Below, piece by piece: positions 6,152 through 8,144 of a stretch of 8,144 nucleotides of DNA. A program made the position numbers and the translations under genes. The notes beneath the pieces are model-generated. The model worked only from the letters and a program-made list of their open reading frames with translations, had not been told where the DNA came from and did no database searches. Numbering within the stretch: the first letter of the stretch is position 1; each line of letters opens with the position of its first letter. This DNA is from JBJSXF01 sp046086225 (GTDB lineage: Bacteria > Actinomycetota > Acidimicrobiia > IMCC26256 > PALSA-610), in the NCBI GenBank assembly GCA_046086225.1, contig JBJSXF010000063.1, positions 1 to 8,144 on the forward strand, given 5' to 3'.

Positions 6152-8144
6152 GTGCGCGGAGCGACGATCAGGGAGCGGAGCACGACCGTCCGGGTCGGCG
6201 CACGCCGCCGGGCCCTCACCGCCGCGCTCGTCGTCGCCCTCGTCGGACTCGGGGCCGTGGTCGGCCCACCCCCGAACTCAACCCCCCGGGCCGGCGCGGC
6301 CACGCCCGCCCCGCTCGGCACCAACCTCGGTCAGGTCAACTACTACGACGGTCTCGTGCCCTTCGCCAACCTCGTCGACCAGGCGAGCGACTGGATTCCG
6401 CAGATCACCGGCGGCGCGTGGGGCACCGGGCCCGCACTCACGCTGCGCCGCGACGGCTGGCCCGCATCGTTCACGACCGGGCAGTACGCCACCGCGGTGC
6501 TCGCCGAGGTGCGCTATCCGGCCGGCACCTACGCCGTGGCCTGGCAGGGCAAGGGCACGTTCACCATCAACGGGCAGTCGTTCGGCTCGGGCACGGTCGC
6601 CGGTGGTACCGGCACCGTGACCCTCGACGGCGCGTCGATCGTGCTGCTCGACCTGCGCACGACCGTCCCCGCCGACCCGCTGCGGGCGATCTCGGTGCGC
6701 GTCCCCGGCGCGGCCCCGGGCGACGTGTTCCGGGCCGCATACCTCGCCCGACTCGCGCCCTACCGCGCGCTGCGGTTCATGGACTGGCAACGCACCAACT
6801 CGACGTTCGCCGATCCGCCCCGCACGTTCACCTGCGCCAACCGCACACTCCCCGACTCCGCCTCGCAGGGGACGAGCCTCGGCGTCAGCGTCGAGCGCAT
6901 GGTGCAGCTCGCCAACCTCCTCGGCGCCGACCCGTGGTTCACGATCCCGCACGAGGCGAGCGACGCGTGGGTCACCTGCCACGCCCAGGTCGTGACCGCG
7001 AACCTCGCCCCCGGTCTCACCCCCCGCTACGAGTTCTCGAACGAGACCTGGAACCCCCAGTTCACCGCGTTCCACGATCTGCGCCAGGAGGGCATCGACC
7101 TCGGGCTCGGCAGCGGCGACCCCTACCTCGGCCTCCAGCAGCGCCACGCCCAGCGCCACGTCACGACGATGGGGCTGGTCTCGTCGGTGTTCGCCGCCGC
7201 CGGACGGTCGGTGACGCGCGTGCTCGCCGGACAGGCCGCCAACGCCTGGGTGCTCGACGAGCGCCTGAAGCCCACGGGGGCGGCAGCCGCGACCGACGAG
7301 ATCGCCATCGCGCCCTACCTCCACGTGCACGGCCGCAATGCCTTCGATCCCGCCGATGCCGCCGTCATCGCCTCCTGGACCCAGACCCAGCTCTTCGCCA
7401 ACCTGGCCACCGCCCAGACCGCCGAGGTCGACGGCTGGACCGCGGCGCACGTGACCCTCGCCGGCCAGTGGTCGAAACCGCTCGTGGCCTACGAGGCGGG
7501 CCAGCACCTGGCCGGCGACACGAGCAACGCCGCGCTCACCACACTCTTCACCGGCGCGAACCGAGCCCCGGCGATGGGCACCGCCTACCGCACCTACCTC
7601 GACCACTGGCGCACCGCCACCGGGGGTGCGCTGCTCATGCACTTCAGCGACATCGGCCCCTACACGCAGTTCGGGTCGTGGGGCGCACTGGAGACCGCCG
7701 AGCAGACGACCAGCCCGAAATACGCGGCCCTCACCGAGTACGCAAGCGGCACCACGACCACCACGTCGAGCTCCTCGTCGAGCACGACGACCACCACGAT
7801 CGCCCCGGCCCCCACCGCGCTGCGCTTCATCGCCGTGAACCCGACCCGGATACTCGATTCGCGCGCGGCGTCGTCCGTCGGCGACTTCACCACCGCGTGG
7901 GGCGCAGGAACGGTGCGCGACGTACAGGTCGCGGGCCGGGGCGGCGTGCCGGTCGGTGCCGCCGCAGTGGTGCTGAACCTCACCGCGGTCGCCCCCACCG
8001 CCGCGGGCGCGGTCACGGTCTGGCTGACCGGTCAGGTGCGTCCGGCAGCCTCCGGCCTGCGGCTCACCGCGGGCGTGACGCTCGCGAACGTGCTCACCGT
8101 GCCCCTCGGCACCGGTGGCAAGGTGCGCGTCGCCAACGACGCCG
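6152..8144 (+). CDS. Secreted GH-A-like glycoside hydrolase with surface repeat, 3'-truncated
   Basis: The frame stays open to the window edge, so 664 residues are visible and the stop is missing. Start GTG 6152 follows GGGGAGGG by five bases. ATG 6128 in the same frame lacks such a site. A twin-Arg-containing, basic signal region (1-20) and hydrophobic helix (21-38) end near AGA-ATP (48-50), so the protein is exported. Residues about 55-190 look like a beta-rich domain. Residues about 195-500 resemble a family of bacterial cellulose-binding or glycosidase-like proteins (RFMDWQRTN; ADPWFTIPH; YEFSNETWN). The Asn-Glu pair (N297-E298) fits the acid/base of clan GH-A barrels, and E448 in LVAYEAG is the nucleophile candidate. 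A Thr/Ser linker (534-549) leads to a surface repeat (about 557-664) with PTRILDSR and AAVVLNLTAVAPT, common in actinobacterial secreted proteins and cut off here. The substrate is unknown, probably a polysaccharide. Confidence 0.82.
   Translation, partial: MRGATIRERSTTVRVGARRRALTAALVVALVGLGAVVGPPPNSTPRAGAATPAPLGTNLGQVNYYDGLVPFANLVDQASDWIPQITGGAWGTGPALTLRRDGWPASFTTGQYATAVLAEVRYPAGTYAVAWQGKGTFTINGQSFGSGTVAGGTGTVTLDGASIVLLDLRTTVPADPLRAISVRVPGAAPGDVFRAAYLARLAPYRALRFMDWQRTNSTFADPPRTFTCANRTLPDSASQGTSLGVSVERMVQLANLLGADPWFTIPHEASDAWVTCHAQVVTANLAPGLTPRYEFSNETWNPQFTAFHDLRQEGIDLGLGSGDPYLGLQQRHAQRHVTTMGLVSSVFAAAGRSVTRVLAGQAANAWVLDERLKPTGAAAATDEIAIAPYLHVHGRNAFDPADAAVIASWTQTQLFANLATAQTAEVDGWTAAHVTLAGQWSKPLVAYEAGQHLAGDTSNAALTTLFTGANRAPAMGTAYRTYLDHWRTATGGALLMHFSDIGPYTQFGSWGALETAEQTTSPKYAALTEYASGTTTTTSSSSSSTTTTTIAPAPTALRFIAVNPTRILDSRAASSVGDFTTAWGAGTVRDVQVAGRGGVPVGAAAVVLNLTAVAPTAAGAVTVWLTGQVRPAASGLRLTAGVTLANVLTVPLGTGGKVRVANDA

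Noticed and set aside
6278..7642. Long - strand open frame opposite the hydrolase gene
   Set aside because: It is Gly/Val/Glu/Arg-rich without motifs. The + strand frame has signal peptide, conserved family segments and a ribosome-binding site.

Overview
The window comes from a very GC-rich genome with strong Shine-Dalgarno sites and frequent GTG starts. The secreted proteins carry Thr/Ser linkers, collagen-like repeats and an actinobacterial type of surface repeat. This points to a high-GC actinobacterium, and the surface-protein style resembles Acidimicrobiia. That placement is inferred from protein style, not from a marker gene.

Layout. Positions 1-262 are a regulatory leader with two nearly identical SAM-binding (S-box type) riboswitch aptamers in tandem. 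A seven-codon ORF and a strong hairpin lie between them. The leader feeds a two-gene + strand operon at 263-2535: a MoxR-type AAA+ ATPase, then a protein joining an HExxH metallopeptidase-like domain to a von Willebrand A domain, overlapped by ATGA. A 98-bp convergent gap follows. On the - strand lie a secreted collagen-like/seven-bladed beta-propeller protein (2634-4070) and, upstream of it, a type I Baeyer-Villiger monooxygenase-like flavoprotein (4201-6000). A 151-bp divergent gap separates this from a + strand secreted glycoside-hydrolase-like protein (from 6152) that is open to the window end and so is 3'-truncated here.

How the parts may work together. AAA+ ATPases of the MoxR group usually act with VWA partners as chaperones that mature or remodel a client protein. 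Here that machine appears to be under S-adenosylmethionine control, because in each aptamer the 3' strand of P1 overlaps the downstream ribosome-binding site. Riboswitches of this class normally control methionine and SAM metabolism, so this is the most unusual aspect of the window. The propeller and hydrolase genes look like cell-envelope or extracellular functions. The monooxygenase is a metabolic enzyme with no obvious pathway partner in view. No tRNA, rRNA, CRISPR array, transposase or integrase was seen.
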